A stretch of 64,000 nt of DNA from Oncomelania hupensis (taxonomy: Eukaryota > Mollusca > Gastropoda > Littorinimorpha > Pomatiopsidae). Shown one piece after another: positions 48,353-59,934 of the stretch. The position numbers and the translations under genes are program-made. Positions within the stretch are counted from its first letter, which is position 1; each line of letters opens with the position of its first letter. The DNA lies in the NCBI GenBank assembly GCA_036898135.1, contig JBAHVR010000289.1:1-64000 (forward strand). Direction: 5' to 3'. The notes beneath the pieces are model-generated. The model saw nothing but the letters and a program-made list of their open reading frames with translations, did no database searches and had not been told where the DNA came from.

Positions 48353-51300
48353 ATTAGAGAAAGAAAAATTAAATATATATTAGCACCATATCTCTGCTAA
48401 GAAATACCGCTGTTCTCACTGAAACTCATAATTATGATTTGTTTACAATAGAAATAGTTCCAAGCAGCAATAGATTGTGTGTACAAAAATTAATGAAGAA
48501 AAAGGAGAATGTGAAGGAGGATGAGAAGAAGAAAAGACGAGGAAAATACGAAGGAGAAGATGGGGTTTTTTTCACTTTAGGAGAAGAATATTTTACCTTT
48601 GTCTTTACAGGCGAAGGCATCATATCTGAATCTGACTCCTCACTATTGCTGCAACAAAGGAAATAATTATGAATGAATGAATAATTTGTCAAGCCGCGTG
48701 CGTATCTCCAGGCCGATGGGCATGATCACAGCACTGGTGGGAGGGAAGTGGACACACACACATACATACACACAAACAGTGGTGGGGTACGGGCCTAGAA
48801 CCTAACTTAACACTTTACCTTTTTCACTATGGCTCCTCACATTGTATTTTCAAGTGTCCTATCCTATCCTATCCTGTCCCGTAACCCGAAGGTCGTAGGG
48901 GCACCACAGATGATCGTTTAACCAGCATACTCCATCTTTCTCTGTCCTCAGCAGCCCTGATGGCTTCGCTCAAAATAGTCTTTGCAAGGCCTGAAGATCT
49001 GGTGACGTGGCCATACCATCGGAGTTTCCGTTTCTTCACAACTGTGAGCAGGTCATCGTGTTGTCCAATGGCTTGTGTGATGGTCTGTCGGACTTCGTCG
49101 TTGGTGATGTGTTGGGTATAGGAAATGCCCAGAAGTCTTCTGTAGCACCTCATCTCCATGCTTTGTATTCTTCGTTGGAGATCTGCTGTGAGGGTCCATG
49201 CTTCGCAAGCATATAGGAAGATGGAGATGACAAGGGAGCGCAGCAGTCTTACTTTGGAATGTAGACTGATGGTCCTGTCTTTCCAAATGGGCTTCAACCT
49301 TGTCAGGGCAGCAGTTGTTTGTGCGATCCTGGAGATGACTTCCTGTCGGGACCCATTGTCTGATACAATGGCTCCTAAGTATTTGAAGCTATGCAATTTT
49401 CAAGTGTAAAAACCCATAACAAGATACAAATACTTAACATTTGAGTTTACTACAAATATCAATAAGCCCATAATAAACACAAACACTTTCCTGTGATTGG
49501 TAACACTGAAAGCTGGCATAGGAATCATACACAAATAAATTAAAATTACATATAAAGATTGATGCACAGTCGTACAAGTAAACCACATATAGTAAGATGA
49601 ACAATCTCAAATTACATTTTGCTATTGAATTTCACAGACAAGGCAAAGACTTACTCAGAGTACACTGCAAAGCTGCTGTCTCTCATTTCATCCGTGTCTG
49701 TCTGACTGGTTAAGCCACCAAATTTAGTTATGCCCTGTGGACCATAAAGCAACAATGTGGAATCCAATAATACATTTTTATAGTGCAATATTTGCACACA
49801 AATGTACATGATTTTAACATACACCATCATCAACATTAACAACAAGGACAACACATTAACTATCATCACCACAAATGTGTATAAATAATATGTAATTATA
49901 AATATAAGCACAACATTATAACAATAACAGTTTTACAAGAACCTGATGTTTGTACAAATAAAAAATTATTTTTTTAAAAACTTACAAAGTTCTGGCACTG
50001 GCGTAGGCGGCATTTTTGTCTGATCTTGTTTGGACCACCAAATTTCCTCATATCCTGCAGAGAGTCTCCAAAATGAAACATGTTCATGCAGCAGAACAGA
50101 CAAAACTAAGCCATATCGTTTACTTTCTGCATCTAGGTTGTTTTTTTTTATTCATATAGTGATAACTTCTTATTTTTGATAATTCTTGACCAACCAAAAT
50201 ATCCAGACGGCAAAGTTCAAATCTAAAAGGAAGGTAAAAGTAATCTAGTAACTTTTTGGGTAGATAAGCTTTACAAGGCCAGCTCTGTAAGGGTAGAATC
50301 CTTCTTCTTTCCCTTGACACATTATCTTCCCTGATACCAAAAGAGAGACATGCAGGTGGACAGTTCAAGCCCATAGAGCTCAGAGTTCTGTCTAGACTCA
50401 GAGACTGCGGGTCTGCAACTAAGTCACTTCCAACAAAAAATTAGCTGTGAGCACTGGCCATTTTAGTTGTTATAAATATGAATTTCTCACATTCATATTA
50501 GGTAAGATTTTGTCCGTCCATGCAGTAGTAGGCCAATCGTGTTCAATTTCTTGAAACAGGAGCATCCACCCAGAGTATTCTGTAGTGATTTGATCCTCTA
50601 CATTCAGTCAATTGTTAGTTTTGCTTATCCAAGAGGCAAACAAGCTGATCAATGCCTAACGTTTTGACACAGGAACATGTGCGCAATAAAGTTGATCAAT
50701 GAAGAACCTATCGAATCAGAACCCCATGCGCTACACCACAGCAATATCACACCAACCACCAACATACATGTCAACAGCAGTAAGACTTACTTTGCAAAAA
50801 TCACAACGACCGCAGTCTTGCTTGATGTGGCAAGCTGTGCACTCGCCACATCTCCTGGTGGATTTCTTGGCCTTGGCCTGTTGAGAACATTTCTTTTACC
50901 CTTACAGTCAACAGCGCCGTGACCATATAAAAATTAAAATACTTAATAATTGTTATTATTATTATTATGGTTATTATTGTAATTATTATTTATTTACTTA
51001 ATTTAATATAGCGCAAAATCACATAAAATGTTTGCTTAAAGCACTGTACACAAGCATTCACTCGGACCAACAGCTAAAACATAAAAATTTATAAAAAAAA
51101 AAAGAAGCAACAAAAACACACAAGCAAACTGCCATTTAAATATCATTAGAAAAAAAATTATATGAATACAATTTTTTTTAAAGGATTTAAGTGGATATGC
51201 ACAAGCACTAATCCCATTCCTATTCTATTGGTGATATACATGGTGTCCACACAACCAATCATATATTATAAAATATAAAAGACTTCCAAAGCATTTTTAT

Positions 51301-52914
51301 CGTTGATTGTTTTTGTCCCCCCTTTTTTTTCTCCAAGAATCAGCCCTCATCCTCTCAACCATCTGAATATCCACATATTATTATAAATATTGCTTCTTAA
51401 ATGGCTGCTAGGAAATTCTGTTCATATAGTAGCCAACAATGTCGTAAAGAAGTCTGTTCCATTTAAAACCAAAGCTGCTAAATCAAAGTGACTGGTCACA
51501 GCACACAGAGGTGCCAACCCCCTAATCTTCTTGTCAGTATTTCCAGACCCGTTTGTCAGTATTTTTTAACACTTGTCAATATTTTTTTTCTCCCAAAACC
51601 CAGCCTATGACACTATAAAGTAACGACAGGCTTCCCTCTGAAACAGCAGGCTATTTTCAGTCCTCTAAAATCACGATGAAAATCAGCTTGTTGAACACCA
51701 CACTGTCTTGTTTTACTCTAAAATCACCATGAAAATCAGCTTGTTGAACACAGCGACGTTCAGTGAGTGCAGGAGTACTATTATGATACCAGAAACTGGT
51801 ACAGAAGCACCGATGGCAAAGATAAACAATCGGCAACTTCTCCTCCGTATTTTTATAAAAGCTACCGTATTTCCGTATTTAATTCACTTCGCCGGAATTA
51901 AATACGGTCAATCCGTACTGGTTGGCACCTCTGAGCACACCGTAATTTGCAATTTGCCAGACGAGTTGAAACTTCTTGTCTTTAGCATCTCTGTACGGTT
52001 ACAAGAAATCAGCATGTTGACTGTTGCTGCAATAAACAAAAGGAAGGAAGAAAAAAACTGAAGAAGAGGATTTATACCTTGTCAGCTTCTCTAAGCTTTG
52101 CTCTGTATTCCTTAGTGATGACTCTCTTGACCACATCGACATCATCACTGGCTGACTCACTCTTCCTCTCTAATTTCTTCTTCTTGTACTTGATCTCCAG
52201 GGCTGGATTCTTTCCTACTCAGCATTGCAATGTAATACATGTGGAATTATATTGAGTTATTTATTAATATTATGGGCAATTTATCCCACATATACCTACA
52301 AAAATAATCCAATAGCTCTATAGATCTCAAAGAATAGGCTAATACAGTTATGGAGTAAGTTACATTAAATGCACATAATGTGCTGCCAATATGGCTTTGG
52401 GGAAGCACAATTATTTTAATGTACATAAATAAGATATAATAACAGAATAAAGAATTAAAATTATACCACATTAAGAAGAAATGTATACATAATTATTTAC
52501 CTCTACATGTGTCACAGAAGTATTTCTTGATACACCTTGCATCAAGCTGTGTCACACCAATACAGTCTCCATGGTACCACTCTTCACAGTAGTCACAGGC
52601 TCTGAAATTATTACAGAAAATGTACAGACATCAGAAGTACAGTCATTTCAAATTACAATCACTGAATCAGAACATTGGTCATTTGTTGAGTCTTTTAATT
52701 GCAGGCCAAATAATACTTCAAAGTTGCATATGATTATGAACCACAGTGATGGTCTTTCTCTTCCAGAAATATCCAGGACCAAATTATTGGTTGTTGCCAA
52801 TATGTACAGGGTTTTTCATCTAGAGTTTCGCAACGTGGTCATGATATATTGCAGGGATGGATTTAACCGGAAATTACCGGTATTTTACCGGTTTGAGAAT
52901 AAAAATACCGGTTG

Positions 52915-52998
<84 letters not shown>

Positions 52999-53935
52999 CA
53001 GCCAGCCACGCTGATTATGTGTTTAGGGAATGTAGACGAGAGGCCTGCGAATGCGGTCAGTAGCCTTGCCATATTCTTTGAGGTAATTAATACAGAATGA
53101 TATAACATTGGCGGTACAAGGCTATCGTGAATACGGATAAATTAAACTCGCGCACTTTTCGATTTTTTCTTTCCTCGTGCTCGTCAGTATGTATTGCGAC
53201 AGTGGCAGATAGGCTAGTAATAATGAAGAAGCAAAAATCTCTTTTTTTCACTTTTATTTTTGGCAAACATCGTTTCAGTTATAGTTAGTAGGCTTTACGG
53301 TGAGCAATAAATTAATCACTGCATTCGTCGGCAGATTTTCGGTTGCAAAAATAGTGACGCATTATTAAGCTTTGCTATGGGTCATACCGGTTTCCGTGAC
53401 TGGCCTACCGGTTTGCGTTCGAGTGGGTTTGTTTACTGTGACGTCGTACCGGTTTTGCAAATCCCTAGGACGATCACTGTATATTGTGATGACGAGTCTT
53501 TATTGCATGTTTTTTTTGTCTCACATCACCATTAACAAATAAAAACAAACATTAATTACAAAAACACACAAAATAAAATCTTACATCATAAAGCGAGTGG
53601 AATCTGTACTGCGACAAATACAGTACACCTGCTGGTCTCCATCTAAATCCCCTGCTGCCTGCTCCATGGCCTTAATCAGCAGGTTCACTTTAGCTTGACG
53701 TTCAGGCAGCATGAACTGCTGAGCAATTTGCTCCTTCTGCAAACAAACATACGTAAATCGCTGAAAACAAAAATTGTCTATTTGCATTTATTGAAATATA
53801 TGTATACTATAAAACGAATGCAAATCAAGACTTCAAAAACAACAGATCTATGGCATTGGGATCATAATTCCCAATGAAAATGTCCAGTCTTTAAGAATTT
53901 CTTACCGATCGTGATCCTGATTCATTCTCCGACAT
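38048..53935 (-). CDS. CXXC1: CXXC finger protein 1 (CFP1), SET1/COMPASS subunit, 577 aa, 15 exons
   Basis: Exons: 53935-53906, 53736-53585, 52601-52501, 52214-52078, 50877-50791, 50054-49986, 49734-49655, 48648-48597, 47073-46978, 43446-43271, 41580-41373, 40706-40599, 39631-39488, 38789-38637 and 38188-38048; all GT/AG, phases consistent, 1734 nt. Domains: PHD finger residues 47-94 (YCIC, CDYC, H71, C74, FCDTC; cage W69); CXXC domain 150-192 (CGECTAC, CGRCDFC, KFGG, CRLRQC); a lysine-rich linker (237-268); then the cysteine-rich C-terminal SET1-binding part (CYGPGCMQQARPSSKYCSEE, RIYEILPSQIQRWQ, CVTCGQEI, EAQTSFGSIYKTRIEG, CGCPLV) ending LMLHQTIDHDPL. In known CFP1 the PHD reads H3K4me3 and the CXXC binds unmethylated CpG, placing SET1 at CpG-rich promoters. 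The human protein is about 80 residues longer, mainly in the linker. Introns are full of repeats, most antisense or sense LINE fragments. Confidence 0.97.
40002..40576 (-). mobile_element. ~600-bp retroposon, copy 3, beside a CFP1 splice donor
   Basis: Flanked by the exact 15-bp duplication GGTTCAAGGGGGAAT (39987-40001 and 40577-40591). It lies in the CFP1 intron that follows exon 40706-40599, in the same orientation as the gene. The right-hand duplication begins only 8 bases into that intron. The copy is otherwise collinear with copies 1, 2 and 4, with TACATTACAT tail repeats at its left end. Confidence 0.9.
40917..41085 (-). mobile_element. Short LINE 3'-end fragments
   Basis: On the minus strand TCAATAAAGTTGTATTGTAA resembles the tail of the LINE at 11290-12236, here with almost no coding part. 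A second TTGTATTGCATTG-type stretch follows near 41045-41085. They lie in a CFP1 intron. Confidence 0.5.
42231..42477 (+). pseudogene. hAT-type transposase N-terminus with BED-like zinc finger, broken
   Basis: The plus strand starts MDARRIVQHGDVVDDKDVKN, has an in-frame stop soon after, and continues in another frame as TMCQSKIKYGPCGCVALEEH followed by TKSAQHKTAK. The spacing C-x-x-C ... H-x(5)-H and the KYG...H..S..H pattern fit BED-type fingers at the N-terminus of hAT transposases. The frame is broken at least twice and the catalytic part is absent, so this is a remnant in a CFP1 intron. Confidence 0.55.
43785..45112 (-). mobile_element. RTE-like LINE with repeated 3' modules
   Basis: The minus strand carries the RT end and C-terminal module more than once. 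45112-44690 and 44688-44470 form one degraded copy (LVQRLDTTSRAYGM, then ...RPKKR). 44468-43925 repeats from RIAQTTAALTRLKPIWKD through MEMRCYRRLLGTSYTQHITN and GLAKTILQCTVQGGRRRGR, with 3' tail TATCCTATCC (plus view) near 43893. A third, terminal piece lies at 43785-43886. They lie in the CFP1 intron between 46978 and 43446, in the sense direction. Confidence 0.8.
45115..45680 (-). mobile_element. Fragment of a different LINE, nested
   Basis: The minus strand encodes NINDVYVKFVQQIHLVAEKS, GNIWWNDKCETAVKDKKIAF, KNWLKHRSEEYFKEIKTAK and ALDKRQFWSEYC, the linker between endonuclease and RT in Jockey-group LINEs. It separates the endonuclease and RT parts of the RTE-like element, and its sequence is AT-rich, unlike them. 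The borders are approximate. Confidence 0.65.
45681..46790 (-). mobile_element. RTE-like LINE, 5' UTR and endonuclease part
   Basis: The minus strand contains a 5' block (GGCGTGTCATAAGAGGCGAC at about 46785-46765), then IIIGTWNVKNLTAEGKLEEL, WNILGIIDLRWKGLGE, a VQDDWNVNFGKG block (catalytic D/N site) and RGLRFLEFARYNNLI. The endings VHHNQIDYVMAKTRF and DIRSDHGLV follow. This is the AP-type endonuclease often annotated as craniofacial development protein 2-like. Frameshifts show that it is inactive. Confidence 0.8.
47385..47515. repeat. (CA)n-rich microsatellite
   Basis: Interrupted CA and ACAAACATACAAAC repeats in a CFP1 intron. Its open frame of HTHTHT type is not a gene. Confidence 0.9.
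47818..48347. repeat. 71-bp minisatellite ending in poly(A)
   Basis: About eight units of the form CTTGATGATGGTAATAGTAA...GCAGTT(A/G)CAATTG...GTGCTAGTGAATGTGTGATG. Most are 70-71 bp; the first and seventh are shortened. The array breaks off inside a unit into 28 As. It lies in a CFP1 intron. Confidence 0.92.
48858..49395 (-). mobile_element. RTE-like LINE 3' fragment, relatively well preserved
   Basis: A nearly open frame on the minus strand runs from MHSFKYLGAIVSDNGSRQEV through LYACEAWTLTADLQRR, MEMRCYRRLLGISYTQHITN and KLRWYGHVTRSSGLAKTIL. It is followed after a ~60-base deletion by SEAIRAAEDRERWSMLVKRS. The tail is TCCTATCCTATCC (plus view) at 48858-48872. The good preservation suggests a fairly recent insertion. 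CFP1 intron, sense direction. Confidence 0.88.
51506..51933. mobile_element. hAT-like MITE (CAGAGGTGCCAACC termini), copy 2
   Basis: Starts CAGAGGTGCCAACC and ends GGTTGGCACCTCTG, an exact inverted pair. The flanks share AGCACAC, matching an ~8-bp hAT duplication. It is 428 bp against 387 in the copy at 17341, the extra bases being an internal AAATCACCATGAAAATCAGC duplication and flanking sequence. CFP1 intron. Confidence 0.85.
52853..53468. mobile_element. Possible TIR element with ACCGGT motifs and (GA)n
   Basis: The ends AGGGATGGATTTAACCGG and CCGGTTTTGCAAATCCCT are imperfectly inverted. Short ACCGG(T) motifs crowd both ends, and a (GA)n run occupies 52916-52996. No target duplication or transposase is seen. 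The call rests on the inverted ends alone. It lies in a CFP1 intron. Confidence 0.4.
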
Positions 53936-54043
53936 CTTTAGGCTTGGGATTAAAAATGCAAATCAAATTATTTGTTTAAAAAATATTAGCAAGTGGATAA
54001 AAAAAAAATTGTAAATAGTCTGCTTTGGTGTCCGCCACTCAAA

Positions 54044-54051
54044 CCGGAAGT
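54044..54051 (+). promoter_or_regulatory. ETS-type site upstream of CFP1
   Basis: CCGGAAGT lies about 110 bases upstream of the CFP1 start codon (53935, minus). This is the core ETS consensus, common at housekeeping promoters. Its position fits a proximal promoter, but one short motif is weak evidence. Confidence 0.35.
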
Positions 54052-54059
54052 AAATGAGA

Positions 54060-55230
54060 TGAAGCAAACTGAACAATTTGTTGAAATTTGCCAACTGTGA
54101 ATTGACATGTGCTTGTCGAGAATTTACGTTTTAAGAATAAAGGCACTCTCACTCTCTCCTGAGTGGGAGACTTTTCAATACTGTCAACATTTGTGTTGCA
54201 GCATGAGAAAACCAGGCTAAAGTGTCAAAATATGAAAAATTACTTATTTATTTATTAACAAAGTACTAAAAATAATCTTCAAAATGCAAAAAACAGAATT
54301 GTTTTATCTTTATTGGTTGATGTTTTATGATTTTTTAAAATATTTTATTTTCTCGGGGGCTAATTTCCAGAAATTGCCTTCAAAGTTTTGAATTGTAAAA
54401 TGAACATTACTTCACAACCAGAATTTTCCCATGCATGTATTTGGTATCAAAACAATCAGGAAGATGGCAGCAATATGGCAGTGAGTTGAGATAAGATGAG
54501 AAAATTCACATTATACACCATCCACACAATACTGAACATAAACAAATTAAAACAGTACGCACAATTTTATTCTGTACCCATCCATAATGCATACTGTTTT
54601 TAAACATATTAGAAATAAAACAAGTGTTTAGCAAGTCTATAATAACTCAAACACATAATAATATATCAAGAACATGGCCTGAATCAATCATTTTTCTAAA
54701 ATAAACCCTATCATAATGCCCCCTCCCCCCCCCCCTTCTTAAATCCCTCGTCCGTAAAAGTAATCTTTTGTTTAATTGCAAGCAGCTACATCAGCTCAGT
54801 TCAAATAGTCAAACAAAGATTACAAACCTAAAACAAAAGTTTCATTAGGTAGTTTTCAGTACTAATAATCAAGCTTTAATAATTCCCCGATTCTCCACTC
54901 CCTTCCGCACGTCGAATAAATCTGTCGCGTCACAGGTGTAAATCAAAATAACATGTAATTTTGCTCTATAAAGTTTAAATAAACACAAATATCAAAGCAA
55001 ATACTAATTACTAGTAATTTGGTAAATAGTCCTCATGTTCATGTCCTAAAACAGACAAACCAACAATAATAAATACTGAGAACATAGTCAACTTGTCATG
55101 CTAGTAATATTGAATTCAGGCCAGACTACTTACCTTTTCAACCCTCCCCACCCCCACCCCCACCCAACAAAATATACTACTGAAATATTTTCCACACTCC
55201 TACTGTAATTCTTTCACTGATATCGCCTTT
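54060..55230. other. Intergenic stretch 5' of CFP1, nothing coding seen
   Basis: AT-rich. A block near 54195-54250 (GCATGAGAAAACCAGGCTAA, then AAGTGTCAAA) recurs at about 18528-18560 in LIN37, so it belongs to an unidentified repeat. A C-run lies at 54719-54736. No exon or RNA gene is recognised. Confidence 0.5.
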
Positions 55231-55521
55231 TCAACCTTTACCTAAATCTATGCAAGTAGAATGACGGATTATTAAAGACACGCCTATAGCGAAGAGGCCT
55301 ACGAAACATGAATCATTGAATGAAAACAAACGGTATCGTTTAATAACGGGATCAAGCTTCTGCTCGTCAGAATCATAATCCTCATCACAGTTCCCACCGG
55401 CACCATCATAAAAATAGTCCGAAAGCAGGTCTTGGAGCTCTTCAGAAGCAAAACCAGGTCGATTCAAGGCCCTAGCTACTCTAGCAGACGACACATCTAC
55501 TGACGCTGGAGACGAAGACAT
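55231..55521 (-). CDS. Hypothetical acidic ORF, 96 aa
   Basis: The frame from the first ATG (MSSSPASVDVSSARVARALN) holds FASEELQDLLSDYFYDGAG, then an acidic NCDEDYDSDEQK and a hydrophobic C-terminus. The first ~60 residues look like real protein. After about residue 67 (KRYRL) the composition changes, and CC|GTTTGT there could be a splice donor, so this may be a first exon rather than a complete gene. I do not recognise it. A CCGGAAGT element lies directly upstream of the ATG (minus strand). Confidence 0.45.
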   Translation of the reverse strand: MSSSPASVDVSSARVARALNRPGFASEELQDLLSDYFYDGAGGNCDEDYDSDEQKLDPVIKRYRLFSFNDSCFVGLFAIGVSLIIRHSTCIDLGKG

Positions 55522-55522
55522 C

Positions 55523-55530
55523 ACTTCCGG
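55523..55530 (-). promoter_or_regulatory. ETS-type site at the hypothetical ORF
   Basis: CCGGAAGT on the minus strand, ending 2 bases before the ATG at 55521. ETS sites often overlap transcription starts of housekeeping genes, so this supports a promoter here, weakly. Confidence 0.3.
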
Positions 55531-55559
55531 TTTCCAAAAAGAATCGGTCACTTACTTTG

Positions 55560-56598
55560 ACAAATTGTTTTTAACAAATGCAACATAAATATTGCAAGAA
55601 AACACTTGAAATAGATGTAAGATGAGTTTATCTACATTAAAAAATTCACTTTGAACTAAAAATCGTCGAAAATCTATAGGAAACACTTCCGTTTTTCCCG
55701 ACCCGGCAAGAGACGCATTCGAACACAACTTGTGTCACAAGCAAGCTTCAGAACAAGGAATTTCATGAAAAATTCATATGCCACACACTTTTATGTACCA
55801 AAAAGTAGTACCAATAGGGACTTTTCACTCCCCAGATGTTATATATCAATCCACATTGGGAATTTCCCTTCATAGTCGGACAAGAAAAGTTGGGGTATCG
55901 GAGGTCAATTAGTGCCATTGTTTTAGCAAGGTGTGATCAACACCCTTATCAAAATCAACAAAATAAACAATGTTTTAGTAATTTTTGAACAAAATCCGTT
56001 TGGGATATTAAAGAAAAGTCTTAAATAAAGACAAAGAGGCAACAATCTTAAAATTGATGGGGTAGCCTATTTTTAGTGTTCTACGGCTGTAGCAGCGAAT
56101 CAATCCTGGCGTCTTTAGCCGGGTTTTGTCATGCGGCGACACATTTATTCAAAGTAACAAATCAAAACAAAACAAAATTGGAAGAGAAACTCCAAAGAAA
56201 AGAACACAAAATAAGTGGCGTGACCTCTATAAACTAACGCACGTGTGTTCAGTTTGTTGTGGTACTAATGATGGTACAATTTCACATGTGTTTTATTGTT
56301 TTATACATAATTATTACATGGAGCTGACAGCTCGACGACAGGCGTTTTGGATTTCGTAGCGTTACGAGAAGCAGAGGAAATTCTATAAGGTATACTTGTA
56401 GAAATCGACTAAAACGTTTGCCTGAACGTCATGTAATCCCTCGACCGCATAGCCAGTTCTTATGAACCACTGATGTAGGCCTACTTTCTTTCTTTTTCAT
56501 TCGTTGAGGAAACAATAGGCCTACTAATTATAACGCTATTCTTTAAACAAGGGCAATTTCAGAAAAGTTATTTATACTTTTTAAAGCTCTTCTTCTTA

Positions 56599-56680
<82 letters not shown>

Positions 56681-57342
56681 ATGTGAAAAATCTGTTGCCG
56701 GATAAGAGTTCATATTTTTCCACATTGCAGAACTGAATACACATCAGTCGGGAGTTAAATCTAAACAACAACAAAAATCTTCTTTTTGTATTTCCTTGTG
56801 GTTTTCATACTATTAGGTTGAATGAGCTAATTGGTATAGTCTACTAGTAAATGTCGCCTGGCCGGGTCGCCATGGTTCGCCACATGCATGTAAAACTGCA
56901 CATAATTAGTCAATAATTATTTCACGTTCTGATTCGTATATACTAAGGTCTACATTTTTCAAATGTATAATGAAAATATTGTGTTCATTTTATTAGTTGC
57001 GTAATTATAAAAGTGGTAGAATTTCATCTCCACCCGGCAAGCCTGAAGCTTCGACTAGCGGGGTGTATATCTACTTGATATTCAGTTTTCTGCTAGAATT
57101 ATATCTTGCAGTCAGAAAACAAGGCGACGCCCAGCATCAGTCAGTCAATATAAATGCGCTTTACAATCGATCTGTTCAGTGTTCTGTGGGATGTTTTCGT
57201 CCGCTTTGTAAGCCAAGTACCAAGTTCTGTTTTTGTAAGCTAAATTGGAATACACAAAGACAAAGATAGAAGAATTTTTTTAAAATTTATAAATCGTTCT
57301 TCTTCTTCCGTCTATTTTGTTTGTTTCTTTCTTTTTGTAGCT

Positions 57343-57390
<48 letters not shown>

Positions 57391-57690
57391 CTCTCTGCCG
57401 CATATCTCATGTATATGTGCATTTGTATTGAAATACGTTGTACATTGTATATATATATATATATATATAGTACTTTTATTTCAATTTTGTGAGTATGATT
57501 GCTTGTGTGTATGCGTATGTTATCCTGATAGTATTCATACTACTTATTTGTAGTTCATGTATGTTGTTACATTGTACTCACATCTATTATATATTTGCAT
57601 GTGTTAAGGACTAGCTGGAAGAAAGGACCTCTGGACCTAAAGCTACTATCCTTATGTAATAAACGTTTTTCAGTTTCAGTTTCAGTTTCA

Positions 57691-57764
<74 letters not shown>

Positions 57765-57940
57765 TTCTCCTTGTATGTAAGCTAAGCTTGTGATTTTATA
57801 CGCTTATTTAAAACACCAATCAAGATCCGAGTCTGGAAAGTCGTCAAAGATAGAGTTATATTATTCTTTACTTATCTTCGACTTTCTTCTTCTCCCGGAA
57901 TTTCACTTCATCCCTACACCCCCATCCCCCTCAATTCCTT

Positions 57941-58028
<88 letters not shown>

Positions 58029-58891
58029 GAATCAGGAAGAAAGTTTTACTACAAAATAGGTTTAGCAAGGAAATTAACACACACAATGTTTAATTATCTT
58101 TATTCACATGCCAATGAATTAGCTAATTAATTATTGTTACCAACGAGGAAGAGTGGGACAGCAAAATAGTTCACTCATCCTATTTCGCACTATCACACCT
58201 ATACCATACATGTATGTCACAAAACACTTTTGTTTGAGAAGTGGTAAGCACACAATCATGTTTTTATGATGACAAATTGTATATAATGTAATAATATTTC
58301 GAGTTCCATTCCTTCAAAACTTCACATACAATTCACTTTGGCATTTTGCACATTCGTCGTTTTATTTTTTGTTTAAAGTAGACTACAATATGTACATTTA
58401 ACTAGAACGCTGATAAACGCACAATAATGTTTCCGTGAGGATAAATTCTAGACTTCCCTTCTTAGGCCGTTCATAGACACAGTCTAGACTACGTTTCCAT
58501 TCCTCCAAAAGCTCACATTATATAGGTACCCACCAATAATTTACTTTCACATTTGCGCGACACTGTCTTTGGAGAACATGCACAGTTCAAATAATAGCCT
58601 AACTGCAGATAACCTATACTCACATTGATATAATTCTATTTCACGAAATTATATGCTGTAGGTTACCGGCAGTTAAGTTCTGTTGTTAGTTCACAAGCAA
58701 AGTATCCAAAGTCACTTCCACGCTCCTTAACTCTGAATGCGAGTAAGCGTACGTTGGAACATGCAGGTAGTAATGCATAATAGTTATTGAGTAATGTTTC
58801 TACATTAGTCACGGAGTTGTAATTAATGCGAGCTTCCAACTGACTGCTATGTAGACTAACGACAGTTCAATATTGTTTCAATTATCACTAT

Positions 58892-58942
<51 letters not shown>

Positions 58943-59930
58943 GTGTACATTTAAATAATCTAATTTTCAAGATAATTGTAGAGGAAATGATGTCACGGTG
59001 GGTCGGACTATTTTTTCTTATTAGTCCCAATCTACCTAAAAATAGTAACATCCTTGAAGTTGAGTTTGTTTCTTATTGCCACAAAATAAATCGTCAAACA
59101 TCCACAGAGTTTCAAATCCGGTTTATCGACAAGTGACATATACTGTGCATTTCTCAGGAAGCTACCATTGCCTAACCTACACAAATCGCGAATGTACTGG
59201 TTCACTGGAGAGGCACACCAAATACATAAAACTCTTGTTTCTAGGTGCTCGTGATATGTGCACAGCAAAAAGTTAAAACCCACCTTGAAATATTATCTCA
59301 TGATCTTGATGGTGACTGTGGGTAAAAAAAAGAAGAAAAAAATTACAGCGTGGACTTGTATTACATTGACTGTGTGACTGTCACTATAATATTAACCTTT
59401 AGTTTTATTATTAGCACGATATATTTCAAAATGATTGGGTGGAGGGTGTGTGTTGGGATGAGGTGTTAGAGTTTGATTGGGCTATTGAAGTCACTCGCTA
59501 ATCACCTAACTATCCATCGAAGTATAGGTCTTACGAAGCAGAGTGATAAACTACTGTTAAATTTACATTCCACTGCACATATCTTAAAGATCCAGCACGA
59601 CGCTCTTATCCTACAGGAGTGAATATCAGAAACATACATATTTGTTTATTTTATTCTATATAATTTATTTTATTCTATATAATTTATTTTATTTATACAC
59701 CCAGCTTCCTGGATGGATGGCGCTGCTGTAACGTCTGCCGCGCTTTCGCTAAAAAGGTGACCTGAGTGATGAATAAAATAAAATAAAATAAAATAAGTAA
59801 TATTTAAAAAAAAAAAACAACAACATTCAGAATCAAATTTGATACGAAACCTTGGTTGGGAACACTGATCAATATACTCTTTCCTTTTCTGCAGGACTTC
59901 TAGCAATCCATTGAGTACGTAATACATAGT
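55560..59930. other. Repeat-rich intergenic DNA, no gene recognised
   Basis: Contains microsatellites: (ATC)n at 56601-56681, (TC)n at 57342-57396, (AT)n near 57450, (TC)n at 57692-57761 and 57943-58026, and (TTTA)n at 58890-58942. Short open frames (for example 56126-56359 +) have no recognisable family. TAAAATAAAATAAAATAA repeats lie near 59775. Confidence 0.6.
57605..57761 (+). mobile_element. Retroelement 3' end grading into (TC)n
   Basis: The block GGACCTCTGGACCTAAAGC followed by AATAAACG passes into four TTTCAG units and then about 35 TC units. This mirrors the LINE tail at 32279-32400, where TCTGAG hexamers pass into (TC)n. Only the very 3' end is present. Confidence 0.45.
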
Positions 59931-59934
59931 AGCA

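Noticed and set aside
48869..49396. Host gene resembling craniofacial development protein or a DNA-binding factor
   Set aside because: The sequence is the C-terminal part of an RTE-like LINE, present about nine times in the window with the same GGATA tail.
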